Source of the DNA: Janthinobacterium sp. 61
GTDB lineage: Bacteria; Pseudomonadota; Gammaproteobacteria; Burkholderiales; Burkholderiaceae_D
Assembly (NCBI RefSeq): GCF_002846335.1
Contig: NZ_PJMQ01000001.1
Coordinates: 4,464,001 to 4,528,000 of the forward strand
Length of the DNA stretch: 64,000 nt
Reading direction: 5' to 3'
The notes under the pieces were generated by a model, which was given only the letters and a program-made list of their open reading frames with translations, ran no database searches and was not told the DNA's origin. The position numbers were made by a program, and so were the translations under genes. Each line of letters opens with the position of its first letter. Within the stretch, counting starts at the first letter, position 1. Below are positions 17,175 to 28,846 of the stretch, in pieces.

Positions 17175-17945
17175 ATGGCCAAAATTTTTTGTGTAGCAAA
17201 TCAAAAGGGTGGTGTTGGTAAAACCACAACAAGCGTCAACCTCTCCGCCGGTCTGGCCAAGTTGAACCAGCGCGTGCTGCTGGTCGACCTCGACCCGCAG
17301 GGCAATGCGACCATGGGCGCCGGCATCAACAAGGCCGGCTTGAAGGCGTCCACCTATGAAGTCATGTTGGGCGAGTCCGATGTCAAGACGGCACGCCAGC
17401 GTTCGGAAGCGGGGCGCTTCGATGTCTTGCCGTCGAACCGCGAACTGGCAGGTGCCGAAGTCGAGATGGTCGAACTGGACAACCGCGAACGCCGCCTGAA
17501 GGATGCGCTGGCCGAAGTCGACAGCGAATACGACTTCATCCTCGTTGATTGCCCGCCGGCATTATCAATGCTGACCCTGAACGGCCTGTGCGCCGCACAT
17601 GGCGTGATCATCCCGATGCAGTGCGAGTACTACGCGCTGGAAGGCTTGTCCGACCTGGTCAACACCATCAAGAAGGTGCATGCCAACCTGAACCCGGATC
17701 TGAAGATCATCGGTCTCTTGCGCGTGATGTTCGATCCACGCATGACATTATCGCAACAAGTGTCGGCCCAGCTGGAACAGCACTTTGGCGACAAGGTCTT
17801 CAATACCATCATCCCGCGCAATGTCCGCCTGGCCGAAGCGCCATCGTACGGCCTGCCCGGAGTGACCTTCGACCCGAGCTCGAAAGGTGCCCAGGCGTAT
17901 ATCGCCTTCGGCGCCGAGATGGTCGAACGTATCAAACATATGTAA
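17175..17945 (+). CDS. parA: Chromosome partitioning ATPase ParA
   Basis: A 256-residue ParA/Soj-type Walker ATPase that moves ParB-parS complexes during chromosome segregation. The protein opens AKIFCVANQKGGVGKTTT, the deviant Walker A with its signature lysine. FILVDCPPALSMLTLNGL is Walker B, and EYYALEGLSDLVNTIKKV follows. ATG 17175 follows AGAAG and places the start directly at the fold; the TTG at 17148 is less likely. It forms an operon with parB. Confidence 0.95.
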   Translation: MAKIFCVANQKGGVGKTTTSVNLSAGLAKLNQRVLLVDLDPQGNATMGAGINKAGLKASTYEVMLGESDVKTARQRSEAGRFDVLPSNRELAGAEVEMVELDNRERRLKDALAEVDSEYDFILVDCPPALSMLTLNGLCAAHGVIIPMQCEYYALEGLSDLVNTIKKVHANLNPDLKIIGLLRVMFDPRMTLSQQVSAQLEQHFGDKVFNTIIPRNVRLAEAPSYGLPGVTFDPSSKGAQAYIAFGAEMVERIKHM

Positions 17946-18009
17946 ACAAAGGGCGAGCGACTCCCATGAATAATGTGAGCGCTTACTCCGAAAACACGAT
18001 TAGGACAGC

Positions 18010-18894
18010 ATGGCTACGAAAAAATTAAAAGGACTGGGTCGCGGACTCGACGCCCTCCTGGGTGGCGGCGGCGACTTCGCCAGTCCGGACACGCATCAAC
18101 CCTCCAGCTTGCCCGTATCACAAATGCAAGCTGGCAAGTACCAGCCGCGCACGCGCATGGACGAGGGGGCCCTGAACGAACTGGCCGCCTCGATCAAGGC
18201 GCAAGGACTGATGCAGCCCATCCTGGTGCGTCCGATCGGGCAAGACACCCTGAGCGGACTTGTTAAATATGAAATAATTGCCGGTGAGCGCCGTTTCCGC
18301 GCCTCGCAGCTGGCCGGCCTGACGGAAGTACCGGTGCTGGTGCGCGATGTGGACGACCTGGCCGCCGCCGCGATGGCGCTGATCGAGAACATCCAGCGCG
18401 AAGACCTGAACCCGCTGGAAGAAGCGCAGGGCATCCACCGCCTGATCGCCGACTTCAATTTTACGCATGAGCAAGCGGCCACTGCGCTGGGACGCTCGCG
18501 CAGCGCGGTGTCGAACCTGTTGCGCCTGATGAACCTGGCAAGTCCCGTGCAGACCATGCTGATGGCTGGCGATATCGACATGGGCCATGCGCGTGCCTTG
18601 CTGGCGGTCGATGCGGCCAGCCAGATCAACCTGGCCAACCAGGTCGTGGCCAAGCGCCTGTCGGTACGCGAAACGGAAAAGCTGGTGACGCGCACGGCCG
18701 AAGAAGCGGCCAACCCCGTCGAACCGCGGCAAAAGGAAAAGTCCGGCGACATCGCGCGCCTGGAAGAAGAGTTGTCCGATGCGCTGGCCACGCCCGTGGT
18801 GTTCAAGATGGGCAACAAAGGCCGTGGCCAATTAGTGATCGATTTTGCCGATCTTGACGTGCTCGATGGTTTGTTGACCCGCTTGCGTGGTTAA
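18010..18894 (+). CDS. parB: Chromosome partitioning protein ParB
   Basis: A 294-residue CTPase/clamp protein that binds parS. The N-terminal peptide KKLKGLGRGLDALLGG is the ParA-contact region. YEIIAGERRFRASQLAGL is the CTP-binding box, and FTHEQAATALGRSRSAVSNL the parS-reading helix-turn-helix. The C-terminal dimer domain ends LDVLDGLLTRLRG. Four matching parS sites lie 3.7-8.6 kb upstream. The ATG has TAGGA before it. Confidence 0.95.
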   Translation: MATKKLKGLGRGLDALLGGGGDFASPDTHQPSSLPVSQMQAGKYQPRTRMDEGALNELAASIKAQGLMQPILVRPIGQDTLSGLVKYEIIAGERRFRASQLAGLTEVPVLVRDVDDLAAAAMALIENIQREDLNPLEEAQGIHRLIADFNFTHEQAATALGRSRSAVSNLLRLMNLASPVQTMLMAGDIDMGHARALLAVDAASQINLANQVVAKRLSVRETEKLVTRTAEEAANPVEPRQKEKSGDIARLEEELSDALATPVVFKMGNKGRGQLVIDFADLDVLDGLLTRLRG

Positions 18895-19092
18895 ATAGCA
18901 AGCTGCAAAGACATGGGAAGTGTGGGTGTGGACAATCCGGCCATGCTTTCCAGATGCACCACGTGATTCCTTGATAACACGGCTGGAAGCGGCCAGACAA
19001 GCGACTTTGCCATATAGTGGTGCAAATGGCGGCGAATAGTCGGTAAAGCGTCAGTTTCACGCAGCAATCGCCCTGCTGCGGTGCAGCAACGT

Positions 19093-19122
19093 TTGACTCT
19101 ATAGAACAAAGCCAACTATAAT
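19093..19122 (+). promoter_or_regulatory. Predicted promoter of the ATP synthase operon
   Basis: TTGACT (19093-19098) and a perfect TATAAT (19117-19122) with 18-bp spacing, 43 bp before the atpI start. I see nothing else identifiable in the 270-bp parB-atpI gap. Confidence 0.75.
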
Positions 19123-19164
19123 CCCGTGTCTTTGCGTGTGTAGATTTTTCTGGGAACTTGGCAA

Positions 19165-19533
19165 TTGAGTGATTCACAACAAAGTATTGCCAAGCCAGTC
19201 TACAAAGTAGTTGCCTTGCAGCTAGCAATCGTAATCAGTTTTGCCACGCTCACCTTGTTTTTCGGTGGCAGTGTCAGAGGCTGGTCAGCCGCATGCGGCG
19301 GTGCGATCGCCGTTGCCGGCAGTCTAGCGTATGCCTTGCTGGTGGTTCGCGGTAGTAGCGACGCCAAAAAGGCTTTTCGCGCGCACTTGCGTGCGGAAAT
19401 GGTGAAAATATTTATTACAGCGGTGCTGTTTATATTGGCACTGGTGTTGTTTCAGTCGGCCGCCTGGTTATGGCTGATCTTGGGTTTCGCGGTGGCAACC
19501 TTAGCATACTGGTTTTCATTGCTCGCTGTTTAA
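19165..19533 (+). CDS. atpI: ATP synthase subunit I
   Basis: A 122-residue membrane protein with four hydrophobic helices, first gene of the operon. AtpI proteins help assemble the c-ring. VYKVVALQLAIVISFATL and FRAHLRAEMVKIFITAVLF fit the family. It starts with TTG at 19165 (peptide MSDSQQS). Its identity rests mainly on size, topology and position before atpB. Confidence 0.82.
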   Translation: MSDSQQSIAKPVYKVVALQLAIVISFATLTLFFGGSVRGWSAACGGAIAVAGSLAYALLVVRGSSDAKKAFRAHLRAEMVKIFITAVLFILALVLFQSAAWLWLILGFAVATLAYWFSLLAV

Positions 19534-19563
19534 TCATTGGTTTTGGGGCCTGTTGTGCTCTGA

Positions 19564-20394
<831 letters not shown>

Positions 20395-20444
20395 TCATTA
20401 ACTTTATATTTTGTTTTTTTAGTATCTTTCGTTTTTAAATTTAG

Positions 20445-20732
<288 letters not shown>

Positions 20733-20775
20733 TTCGCTCCAACCCTAGGAGAAACTTTTAGTTAGGAGCAAAGGT

Positions 20776-21246
20776 ATGGACATCAATATGTCGCTCATCG
20801 GCCAGATGATCACCTTCGCGGTGTTGGTCTGGTTCTCGATGAAGTTCGTATTTCCAGCGCTGAACACAGCGCTGGATGAGCGTGCCAAACGAATCGCGGA
20901 TGGATTGGCTGCGGCCGATCAAGGTCAAGCTTCGATGGCTGTCGCTGAAAAGCGTGCGCAAGAGGCATTGAACAGTGCACGTGAAGAAGCGTCGCAACGC
21001 GTTGCGGACGCTGAAAAGCGCGCGCAGCTGGTTGCTGAAGAGATCAAGCAAAATGCACAAGCTGAAGCTGCGCGTATCATTGCGCAAGCCCAGTCGGACG
21101 CCGAACAGCAACTGTCGAAAGCACGCGAACAATTGCGCGCTCAGGTGGCTGACCTGGCTGTCAAGGGTGCCGAGCAGATCTTGAAGCGTGAAGTCAACGC
21201 TACGGCTCACGCCGAAATGTTGCAGCGTCTTGCTGTCGAGCTGTAA
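20776..21246 (+). CDS. atpF: F0F1 ATP synthase subunit b
   Basis: A 156-residue peripheral-stalk subunit. One N-terminal membrane helix ([20 protein letters not shown]) is followed by a long charged coiled coil ([19 protein letters not shown] onward) that reaches F1. Confidence 0.94.
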   Translation: MDINMSLIGQMITFAVLVWFSMKFVFPALNTALDERAKRIADGLAAADQGQASMAVAEKRAQEALNSAREEASQRVADAEKRAQLVAEEIKQNAQAEAARIIAQAQSDAEQQLSKAREQLRAQVADLAVKGAEQILKREVNATAHAEMLQRLAVEL

Positions 21247-21248
21247 TC

Positions 21249-21794
21249 ATGGCAGAACTCGCAACCGTCGCCCGTCCCTACGCGGAAGCTTTGTTCCGCG
21301 TAGCCCAAGCTGGTAAGGAGTCAAGCAACCTCGCGGCGTGGTCCGAACTGGTGTCCGAACTGGCACAGATCGGTAGCCACCCCGAGGTACAGGCGTACGC
21401 GCGCAATCCGAAAGTTTCGGAAAGCGACGTTGCCGCCACCATCCTGTCGTTGTTGAAATCGCCGCTCAATGAGGAAGTGAAAAACTTCGTCACGTTGTTG
21501 ATCGAAAATGGCCGCATCAGCCTGCTGCCGGAAATCGGCGCGCAATTCCATACCTTGAAAAATGGTCTGGAAGGTGCGGCTGACGCCGAGATCACGAGCG
21601 CTTTCGATCTGAGCGAAGGCCAAACGGCCGAGCTGGTCGCAACGCTGGAAAAGAAATTCAGTCGTAAGCTCAACCCTGCCGTCACAGTGGATCCATCGCT
21701 GCTCGGCGGCGTGCGCGTGGTTGTTGGCGACCAAGTGCTCGATACCTCGGTGCGCGCCAAGCTGCAGCAACTGCACGCTGCATTGGTGTCGTAA
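21249..21794 (+). CDS. atpH: F0F1 ATP synthase subunit delta
   Basis: A 181-residue subunit linking stalk b to the top of F1. [16 protein letters not shown] is the family N-terminus, and [19 protein letters not shown] the C-terminal signature. The start lies 2 bp after the atpF stop. Confidence 0.94.
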   Translation: MAELATVARPYAEALFRVAQAGKESSNLAAWSELVSELAQIGSHPEVQAYARNPKVSESDVAATILSLLKSPLNEEVKNFVTLLIENGRISLLPEIGAQFHTLKNGLEGAADAEITSAFDLSEGQTAELVATLEKKFSRKLNPAVTVDPSLLGGVRVVVGDQVLDTSVRAKLQQLHAALVS

Positions 21795-21872
21795 GACACG
21801 CGCTTCGGCAGGCCAGCTAAGACAGACCCTTACCCCTCGCGCAAGCTGAGAGAAACACTTTTAGGAGTTAGT

Positions 21873-23414
21873 ATGCAACTCAACCCATCTGAAATCAGCG
21901 AGTTGATCAAGAGCCGGATCCAAGGTCTTGACGGCGGCGCTGAAGTGCGTAATCAAGGCACGGTTATTTCCGTCGCCGACGGTATCTGCCGCATCCACGG
22001 TTTGTCGGACGTGATGCAAGGCGAGATGCTGGAATTCCCAGGCAACACGTTTGGCCTGGCAATGAATCTGGAACGCGACTCCGTCGGTTCCGTGATTCTG
22101 GGTGCCTACGAGCACATCTCCGAAGGCGACACGGTGAAATGCACCGGCCGCATTCTGGAAGTGCCAATTGGTCCTGAGCTGCTCGGCCGCGTTGTCAACG
22201 CGCTGGGTCAGCCAATCGACGGCAAAGGCGCCATCGACACGAAACTGACGGCCGCGATTGAAAAAATCGCTCCGGGCGTTATCGCCCGTGAGTCCGTTTC
22301 GCAACCAATGCAAACCGGCCTGAAGTCGATCGATGCGATGGTTCCAGTTGGCCGCGGCCAGCGCGAACTGATCATCGGCGACCGTCAAACCGGCAAGTCG
22401 GCTGTGGCGATTGATGCGATCATCAATCAAAAAGGCCAGGGCATGAAATGTATCTACGTCGCGATTGGCCAAAAAGCCTCGTCGATCAAGAACATCGTGC
22501 GCTCGCTGGAACAGCACGGCGCGATGGAATACACCATCGTTGTCGCCGCTTCCGCTTCGGAATCGGCCGCCATGCAATACATCTCCCCGTACTCCGGTTG
22601 CGCCATGGGCGAATACTTCCGTGACCGCGGTGAAGATGCACTGATCGTCTACGATGATCTGTCCAAACAAGCTGTTGCATACCGTCAAATCTCGCTGCTG
22701 CTGCGCCGTCCACCAGGTCGTGAAGCGTACCCAGGCGACGTGTTCTACCTGCACAGCCGCCTGCTGGAACGCGCAGCACGCGTGAACGCCGACTACGTCG
22801 AGAAGTTCACCGACGGCGCCGTCAAAGGCAAGACCGGTTCCCTGACGGCACTGCCGATCATTGAAACGCAAGCTGGCGACGTGTCCGCATTCGTTCCAAC
22901 CAACGTGATTTCGATTACCGACGGTCAGATCTTCCTGGAAACCTCGCTGTTCAACGCCGGTATCCGTCCTGCAATTAACGCCGGTATTTCCGTATCGCGC
23001 GTCGGTGGCGCTGCCCAGACCAAGGTAATCAAAAACCTGTCCGGCGGTATCCGTACCGACTTGGCGCAGTACCGTGAACTGGCCGCGTTTGCGCAGTTCG
23101 CTTCGGACCTGGATGAATCGACCCGCAAGCAGCTGGACCGTGGTGCCCGCGTAACGGAATTGCTCAAGCAAGCCCAGTACTCGCCACTGTCGATCTCGCT
23201 GATGGCCGTATCGCTGTTCTCGGTGAACAAAGGCTTCATGGACGACGTGCCAGTCAAGCAAGTGCTGTCGTTCGAAGCTGGTGTCCACGCTTACATGAAG
23301 ACCAAGCAAGCTGCTCTGCTGGCCAAGATCGAAGAAACCAAGCAACTCGACAAAGACAGCGAAGCAACTCTGTCGGCGGCCATTGCTGATTTCAAGAAAT
23401 CCGGCGCATATTAA
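21873..23414 (+). CDS. atpA: F0F1 ATP synthase subunit alpha
   Basis: A 513-residue regulatory nucleotide-binding subunit of the F1 hexamer. [15 protein letters not shown] is its P-loop, and [13 protein letters not shown] precedes it. [20 protein letters not shown] carries Walker B and the following helix. The Arg finger region lies near [13 protein letters not shown]. The start follows TAGGAGTTAGT. Confidence 0.96.
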   Translation: MQLNPSEISELIKSRIQGLDGGAEVRNQGTVISVADGICRIHGLSDVMQGEMLEFPGNTFGLAMNLERDSVGSVILGAYEHISEGDTVKCTGRILEVPIGPELLGRVVNALGQPIDGKGAIDTKLTAAIEKIAPGVIARESVSQPMQTGLKSIDAMVPVGRGQRELIIGDRQTGKSAVAIDAIINQKGQGMKCIYVAIGQKASSIKNIVRSLEQHGAMEYTIVVAASASESAAMQYISPYSGCAMGEYFRDRGEDALIVYDDLSKQAVAYRQISLLLRRPPGREAYPGDVFYLHSRLLERAARVNADYVEKFTDGAVKGKTGSLTALPIIETQAGDVSAFVPTNVISITDGQIFLETSLFNAGIRPAINAGISVSRVGGAAQTKVIKNLSGGIRTDLAQYRELAAFAQFASDLDESTRKQLDRGARVTELLKQAQYSPLSISLMAVSLFSVNKGFMDDVPVKQVLSFEAGVHAYMKTKQAALLAKIEETKQLDKDSEATLSAAIADFKKSGAY

Positions 23415-23421
23415 GCGGCCA

Positions 23422-23451
23422 GGCGGCGCCCACCTCGAGTGAGGCGCCGCC
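23422..23451 (+). other. Intercistronic hairpin between atpA and atpG
   Basis: A perfect 9-bp stem GGCGGCGCC / GGCGCCGCC with a 12-base loop and no T-run. It probably serves mRNA stability or processing rather than termination. Confidence 0.6.
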
Positions 23452-23476
23452 CTACGCGCAGAAGGAGTAAGGACTC

Positions 23477-25782
<2,306 letters not shown>

Positions 25783-25797
25783 GTTAAGTCTGGGCCT

Positions 25798-25823
25798 AAC
25801 CCCGCCCCTTACCAGGCGGGGTT
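25798..25823 (+). other. Intercistronic hairpin between atpD and atpC
   Basis: A perfect 9-bp stem AACCCCGCC / GGCGGGGTT with an 8-base loop, followed by CTTC rather than a T-run. It may adjust epsilon output or protect the upstream message. Confidence 0.6.
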
Positions 25824-25844
25824 CTTCAACCCGATAGGACACAC

Positions 25845-26264
25845 ATGGCACACACAATTCACGTTGACGTGGTTTCCGCTGAAGAACTGATTTTTTCAGG
25901 CGAAGCAGAATTCGTCGCGTTGCCGGGTGAACAGGGCGAGCTGGGTATCTACCCACGCCACACGCCTTTGATTACCCGCATCCGTCCGGGCGCGGTCCGC
26001 ATCAAGGTAGTCGGCCAGGCTGAAGAAGAATTCGTCTTCGTTGCTGGCGGTCTGCTGGAAGTGCAACCGGACACCGTGACCGTCCTGGCCGATACCGCGA
26101 TCCGCGGTCACGACCTGGATGAAGCGAAAGCGCTGGAAGCGAAGAAGTTGGCGGAAGAAAATATCCACAACAAGGATTCGGGCATCGACTACGCGCAAGC
26201 GCAAGCCGAGCTGGCCAGCGCGATTGCGCAGCTGGCAGCGATCCAGAAGCTGCGCAAGCATTAA
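25845..26264 (+). CDS. atpC: F0F1 ATP synthase subunit epsilon
   Basis: A 139-residue rotor subunit and natural inhibitor. The N-terminal beta sandwich contains [20 protein letters not shown], and the C-terminal helical hairpin starts near [14 protein letters not shown]. It is the last gene of the operon, with a strong terminator 22 bp after the stop. Confidence 0.95.
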   Translation: MAHTIHVDVVSAEELIFSGEAEFVALPGEQGELGIYPRHTPLITRIRPGAVRIKVVGQAEEEFVFVAGGLLEVQPDTVTVLADTAIRGHDLDEAKALEAKKLAEENIHNKDSGIDYAQAQAELASAIAQLAAIQKLRKH

Positions 26265-26286
26265 TTCGTTTGCAAGCAGCAGCAAG

Positions 26287-26316
26287 AAAGGCAGCCTCCG
26301 GGCTGCCTTTTTTTTT
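26287..26316 (+). terminator. Terminator of the ATP synthase operon
   Basis: A 10-bp stem AAAGGCAGCC / GGCTGCCTTT with loop TCCG, followed by a run of T. Confidence 0.93.
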
Positions 26317-26353
26317 GCAAAACTCATTTCAGTAAAGCTGATTTCAGTACAAG

Positions 26354-27418
26354 TTAACGGCGCTTGTCCTTTCCCCGTTCCAGTCCCGCCTTCAATATTG
26401 TCTTCCACTTGGCGCGGGCGGCAATGCGTTCGAGTGGCGTCTCGTCAATACGGCGCGCGTCGCGTAGGAGCTTGTGATAATTGCGCAAGCGGTCCCCATC
26501 GACGGCGCCGCGCACGGCGCAGCCGGGTTCGCTGGCATGCTGGCAATCGCGGAACTGGCAAGTGGATGCCAGTTCCGCGATGTCATCAAACGTGGCGGCC
26601 AGGGTGTCCGCATCGGCATCGGCCTGCCAGCTGCGCAAGCCCGGCGTGTCGATGATGCAGGCGCCGCCCGCGCACAGATGCAGCGAGCGCGCCGTCGTCG
26701 TATGGCGGCCACGCCCATCGCCATGGCGCACGCCGTTGGTCGCTTGATTCGCCGCGCACAGCGTATTGGTCAGGCTGGACTTGCCGGCGCCCGATGACCC
26801 GAGCAGCACTAGGGTCTGGCCGGCAGCCAGCCAGGGTTCCAGGATGGCCACGTCATACGCATGGCGCGTATCGACGGCAAACAGGGGCACGTGCTGCGGC
26901 AGACGGTGTTTCAGCTGCGCCAGCTTGCCGCCCACGTCGTCGGCCGCGTCAGCCTTGCTCAGCACCACCACGGGGCTGACTTGGGCCGCCAGCACGATGG
27001 CAAGGTAGCGTTCCAGGCGGCGCGGGTTGAAGTCCTCGTCCAGCCCCATCACCAGCAAGGCCGTGTCGACATTGCTGGCAAGTACCTGGCGCCGGCCGTC
27101 ATTGCCGCGCCGGGCGATTTGCGTGACGGGGGATAAGTGCGCCCTTATCCACAAGGTGCCGTGAAGGTCGTGTTCAACGGCGATCCAGTCGCCGACCGTG
27201 AGCAAGGTGTTCTGCGTCAGCAGCTCGTGCAGCAGGCACGGCAGGAGCTGCGCCGGGTGTTCCAGGATGCCGTCGTGCACGAGGATGCTGTCGCGGTGCA
27301 CAGCGCTCACGCGCATCAGCTGCGCGGCGGGAGAGGATACGTCGAGTTGGGTGGCTGCGCCGGCGATGGCCTGCTGCAGCCCGATAAGGCGTAGTTGCGC
27401 AAAATCGAATGCGATCAT
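26354..27418 (-). CDS. rsgA: Ribosome small subunit-dependent GTPase RsgA
   Basis: A 354-residue circularly permuted GTPase that checks late 30S maturation. After an OB-fold comes SKADAADD (the permuted G4 motif) and then LLGSSGAGKSSLTNTL (G1). IIDTPGLRSW is G3. The C-terminal zinc knuckle is seen in CQFRDCQHASEPGC. The ATG at 27418 is at the usual family start. The upstream 265 bp hold a cluster of hairpins (27443-27566). Confidence 0.9.
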   Translation of the reverse strand: MIAFDFAQLRLIGLQQAIAGAATQLDVSSPAAQLMRVSAVHRDSILVHDGILEHPAQLLPCLLHELLTQNTLLTVGDWIAVEHDLHGTLWIRAHLSPVTQIARRGNDGRRQVLASNVDTALLVMGLDEDFNPRRLERYLAIVLAAQVSPVVVLSKADAADDVGGKLAQLKHRLPQHVPLFAVDTRHAYDVAILEPWLAAGQTLVLLGSSGAGKSSLTNTLCAANQATNGVRHGDGRGRHTTTARSLHLCAGGACIIDTPGLRSWQADADADTLAATFDDIAELASTCQFRDCQHASEPGCAVRGAVDGDRLRNYHKLLRDARRIDETPLERIAARAKWKTILKAGLERGKDKRR

Positions 27419-27442
27419 GGTAGCGTGATTCCAGATTCTGTC

Positions 27443-27566
27443 GTCCGCGTGCGGACATGTAGCCTGCGCGTGCAGGCACCGCCAGTCGCCATGACTGGCA
27501 CGAAAGAAAGGGGAGGTCGGCTACGCGATCACGCGTATGAAGAAGAGCGGGCTAAGGGTCTTAGCC
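27443..27566. ncRNA. Candidate structured RNA: five tandem perfect hairpins
   Basis: Within 124 bp there are five consecutive perfect inverted repeats: GTCCGC-gt-GCGGAC (27443), GCCTGC-gcgt-GCAGGC (27462), GCCAGTC-gccat-GACTGGC (27481), TACGCG-atca-CGCGTA (27522) and GGCTAAG-ggt-CTTAGCC (27550). A longer-range pair GTAGCC (27459) / GGCTAC (27519) could close a multibranch fold. On the plus strand the linkers are purine-rich (GAAAGAAAGGGGAGG, ATGAAGAAGAG), which hints at plus-strand transcription, divergent from rsgA. It could instead be the rsgA leader on the minus strand. I do not recognise the family. Confidence 0.4.
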
Positions 27567-27580
27567 GGGAAAGACCGTGA

Positions 27581-27619
27581 TCAGGCAGCCGACAGCACGG
27601 CAGTATCCGAATGGCGCAT
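27581..27619 (-). CDS. Possible 12-residue leader peptide
   Basis: ATG at 27619 with AGGAG eight bases upstream encodes MRHSDTAVLSAA and a TGA stop, 14 bp before the GGCTAAG hairpin. The strong ribosome site is the only support. It lies between the lipoprotein gene and rsgA and could be a leader peptide if the hairpins are read on the minus strand. Confidence 0.25.
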   Translation of the reverse strand: MRHSDTAVLSAA

Positions 27620-27683
27620 GTTGTCTACTCCTGTTGTGCGATGGAAAACGCCAGTGTGCCAGCGGCGTGCGCCGGCGTCAACC

Positions 27684-28238
27684 TCAGCTGCACATGCCGT
27701 AAGCCTGGCGCTCGGGGAAATAGCGGTACGTAAACGTGCGCACCGGATAGCGCTTGCCGGCGACGAGCATGTCGGGCATCGACAGATCAAAGCGCTGCGG
27801 CAGCTGGCGCGGCAGTTGCAGGCGCAAGCGCCACTGGGTTTCGGCGCTCGAACCCACGGCCGAAAACATGATGGGCAGTGTTTCGATGACGTCGACCATC
27901 TCCGCCTTGCGGCTCACGCCGCGCTGGTAAATGGTGAGTATCTTGGCTTCGGCGAACGGTGCTTGTTTCGGTTCTTCCAGCAGGAAGGACAGGCGCGTAA
28001 AACTGGCTTGGGTACCGACGGGCAAGGTAAAAATCAGCGCCAGCTCCGTGCCCCCTTCCTTCAAGGTGACGGGGGGCGTGGCATACACGCTGATACCGCG
28101 CGGCAGCTCGAAACGCGAGCCCTCCGTCCAGGTCTTGCACTCGGGCGTGGTAGCCTGGTACAGGCTGGGCGCCGTGTAGTCGTCGCAGGCGGAAACCAGC
28201 AGTAGCAGGGGCAGGGCGAGGAGGGCGGAACGGCGCAT
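27684..28238 (-). CDS. Putative lipoprotein of unknown function
   Basis: A 184-residue protein with signal MRRSALLALPLLLLVSAC, whose Cys18 is a good lipobox cysteine. The mature part is a predicted beta-rich globular domain with no motif I recognise. I chose ATG 28238 because the Arg-rich n-region then directly precedes the hydrophobic core; a GTG at 28247 is also open. It lies 63 bp after speD on the same strand, so it may be the last gene of the polyamine/membrane operon. Confidence 0.7.
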   Translation of the reverse strand: MRRSALLALPLLLLVSACDDYTAPSLYQATTPECKTWTEGSRFELPRGISVYATPPVTLKEGGTELALIFTLPVGTQASFTRLSFLLEEPKQAPFAEAKILTIYQRGVSRKAEMVDVIETLPIMFSAVGSSAETQWRLRLQLPRQLPQRFDLSMPDMLVAGKRYPVRTFTYRYFPERQAYGMCS

Positions 28239-28301
28239 GGGAGTCACGGTTGGAGGATCAGCCGACAGTGTAAGCGATCGCCACGCGATCCACCAGCGAC
28301 G

Positions 28302-28673
28302 CTAGGAGTGCTCCGGCGGGGCGCGCCTCACGGATTGCGGCTGGCAGTGCGCCGCCTGCAGCGCATCCTTGATGACGTCCAGCGCCAGCTGCGGCCGGGC
28401 CGCGCCGCACATGAAGATGTCGACGGCGGCAAAGCTGCATTCCGGCCAGGTGTGGATGGAAATGTGCGATTCGGCCAGCAGCAGCACGCCCGTGACGCCC
28501 TGGCCCGGGCCAAAGCTGTGGAAATGGCCGTGCAGCACTTGCGCGCCGGCCGCGATGGCCGCTGCGCGCAGCAGGCGTTCGAGCGCGGCGCAGTCGCGCA
28601 GGCGTTCCGGCGCGATGCCGGACAAGTCGGCCAGCAGATGGATGCCCAGGGGCAGATGCGGTGTGGCGGTCAT
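28302..28673 (-). CDS. speD: S-adenosylmethionine decarboxylase proenzyme (prokaryotic class)
   Basis: A 123-residue pyruvoyl enzyme making decarboxylated SAM, the aminopropyl donor for spermidine. LAESHISIHTWPE contains the self-cleavage site: Ser69 becomes the pyruvoyl group, and His74 and Cys89 match the catalytic His and Cys of the family. The start at 28673 aligns with homologues. It lies 3 bp from the stop of the small Ser/Gly-rich gene and is clearly co-transcribed. The matching aminopropyltransferase is in the divergent operon at 31841. Confidence 0.92.
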   Translation of the reverse strand: MTATPHLPLGIHLLADLSGIAPERLRDCAALERLLRAAAIAAGAQVLHGHFHSFGPGQGVTGVLLLAESHISIHTWPECSFAAVDIFMCGAARPQLALDVIKDALQAAHCQPQSVRRAPPEHS

Positions 28674-28675
28674 GC

Positions 28676-28846
28676 TTATTTGTGGCTGCCGCCACTGGAG
28701 CCGCCACCATAGCTGCCGCCGCCGCTGCCCGTGCGCGAACTCCAGCTGCTGCCGCTGCTGCTGCCGGCTACCTTGAACATGCGCACCCAATTGGCGGCCG
28801 TGACACTGAAGGTCACCATCAGGGCATAGATCACATATTTACTCAT
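28676..28846 (-). CDS. Small membrane protein with Ser/Gly-rich tail
   Basis: A 56-residue protein. One hydrophobic segment (YVIYALMVTFSVTAANWV) is followed by a low-complexity tail of Ser and Gly ending GGSSGGSHK. Its ATG overlaps the stop of the DUF4178 gene (ATGA), so translation is coupled although no ribosome site is seen. The function is unknown; tight packing between the DUF4178 and speD genes suggests it belongs to the same membrane complex. Confidence 0.7.
   Translation of the reverse strand: MSKYVIYALMVTFSVTAANWVRMFKVAGSSSGSSWSSRTGSGGGSYGGGSSGGSHK

Noticed and set aside
17967..18029. Short ATG frame of 20 codons between parA and parB, running into parB in another frame
   Set aside because: Weak ribosome site and no recognisable sequence; translation coupling is possible but nothing supports it.
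27145..27153. Perfect TTATCCACA DnaA box within rsgA
   Set aside because: A single box in coding DNA, without triplet runs or companion boxes, is expected by chance in a window of this size.
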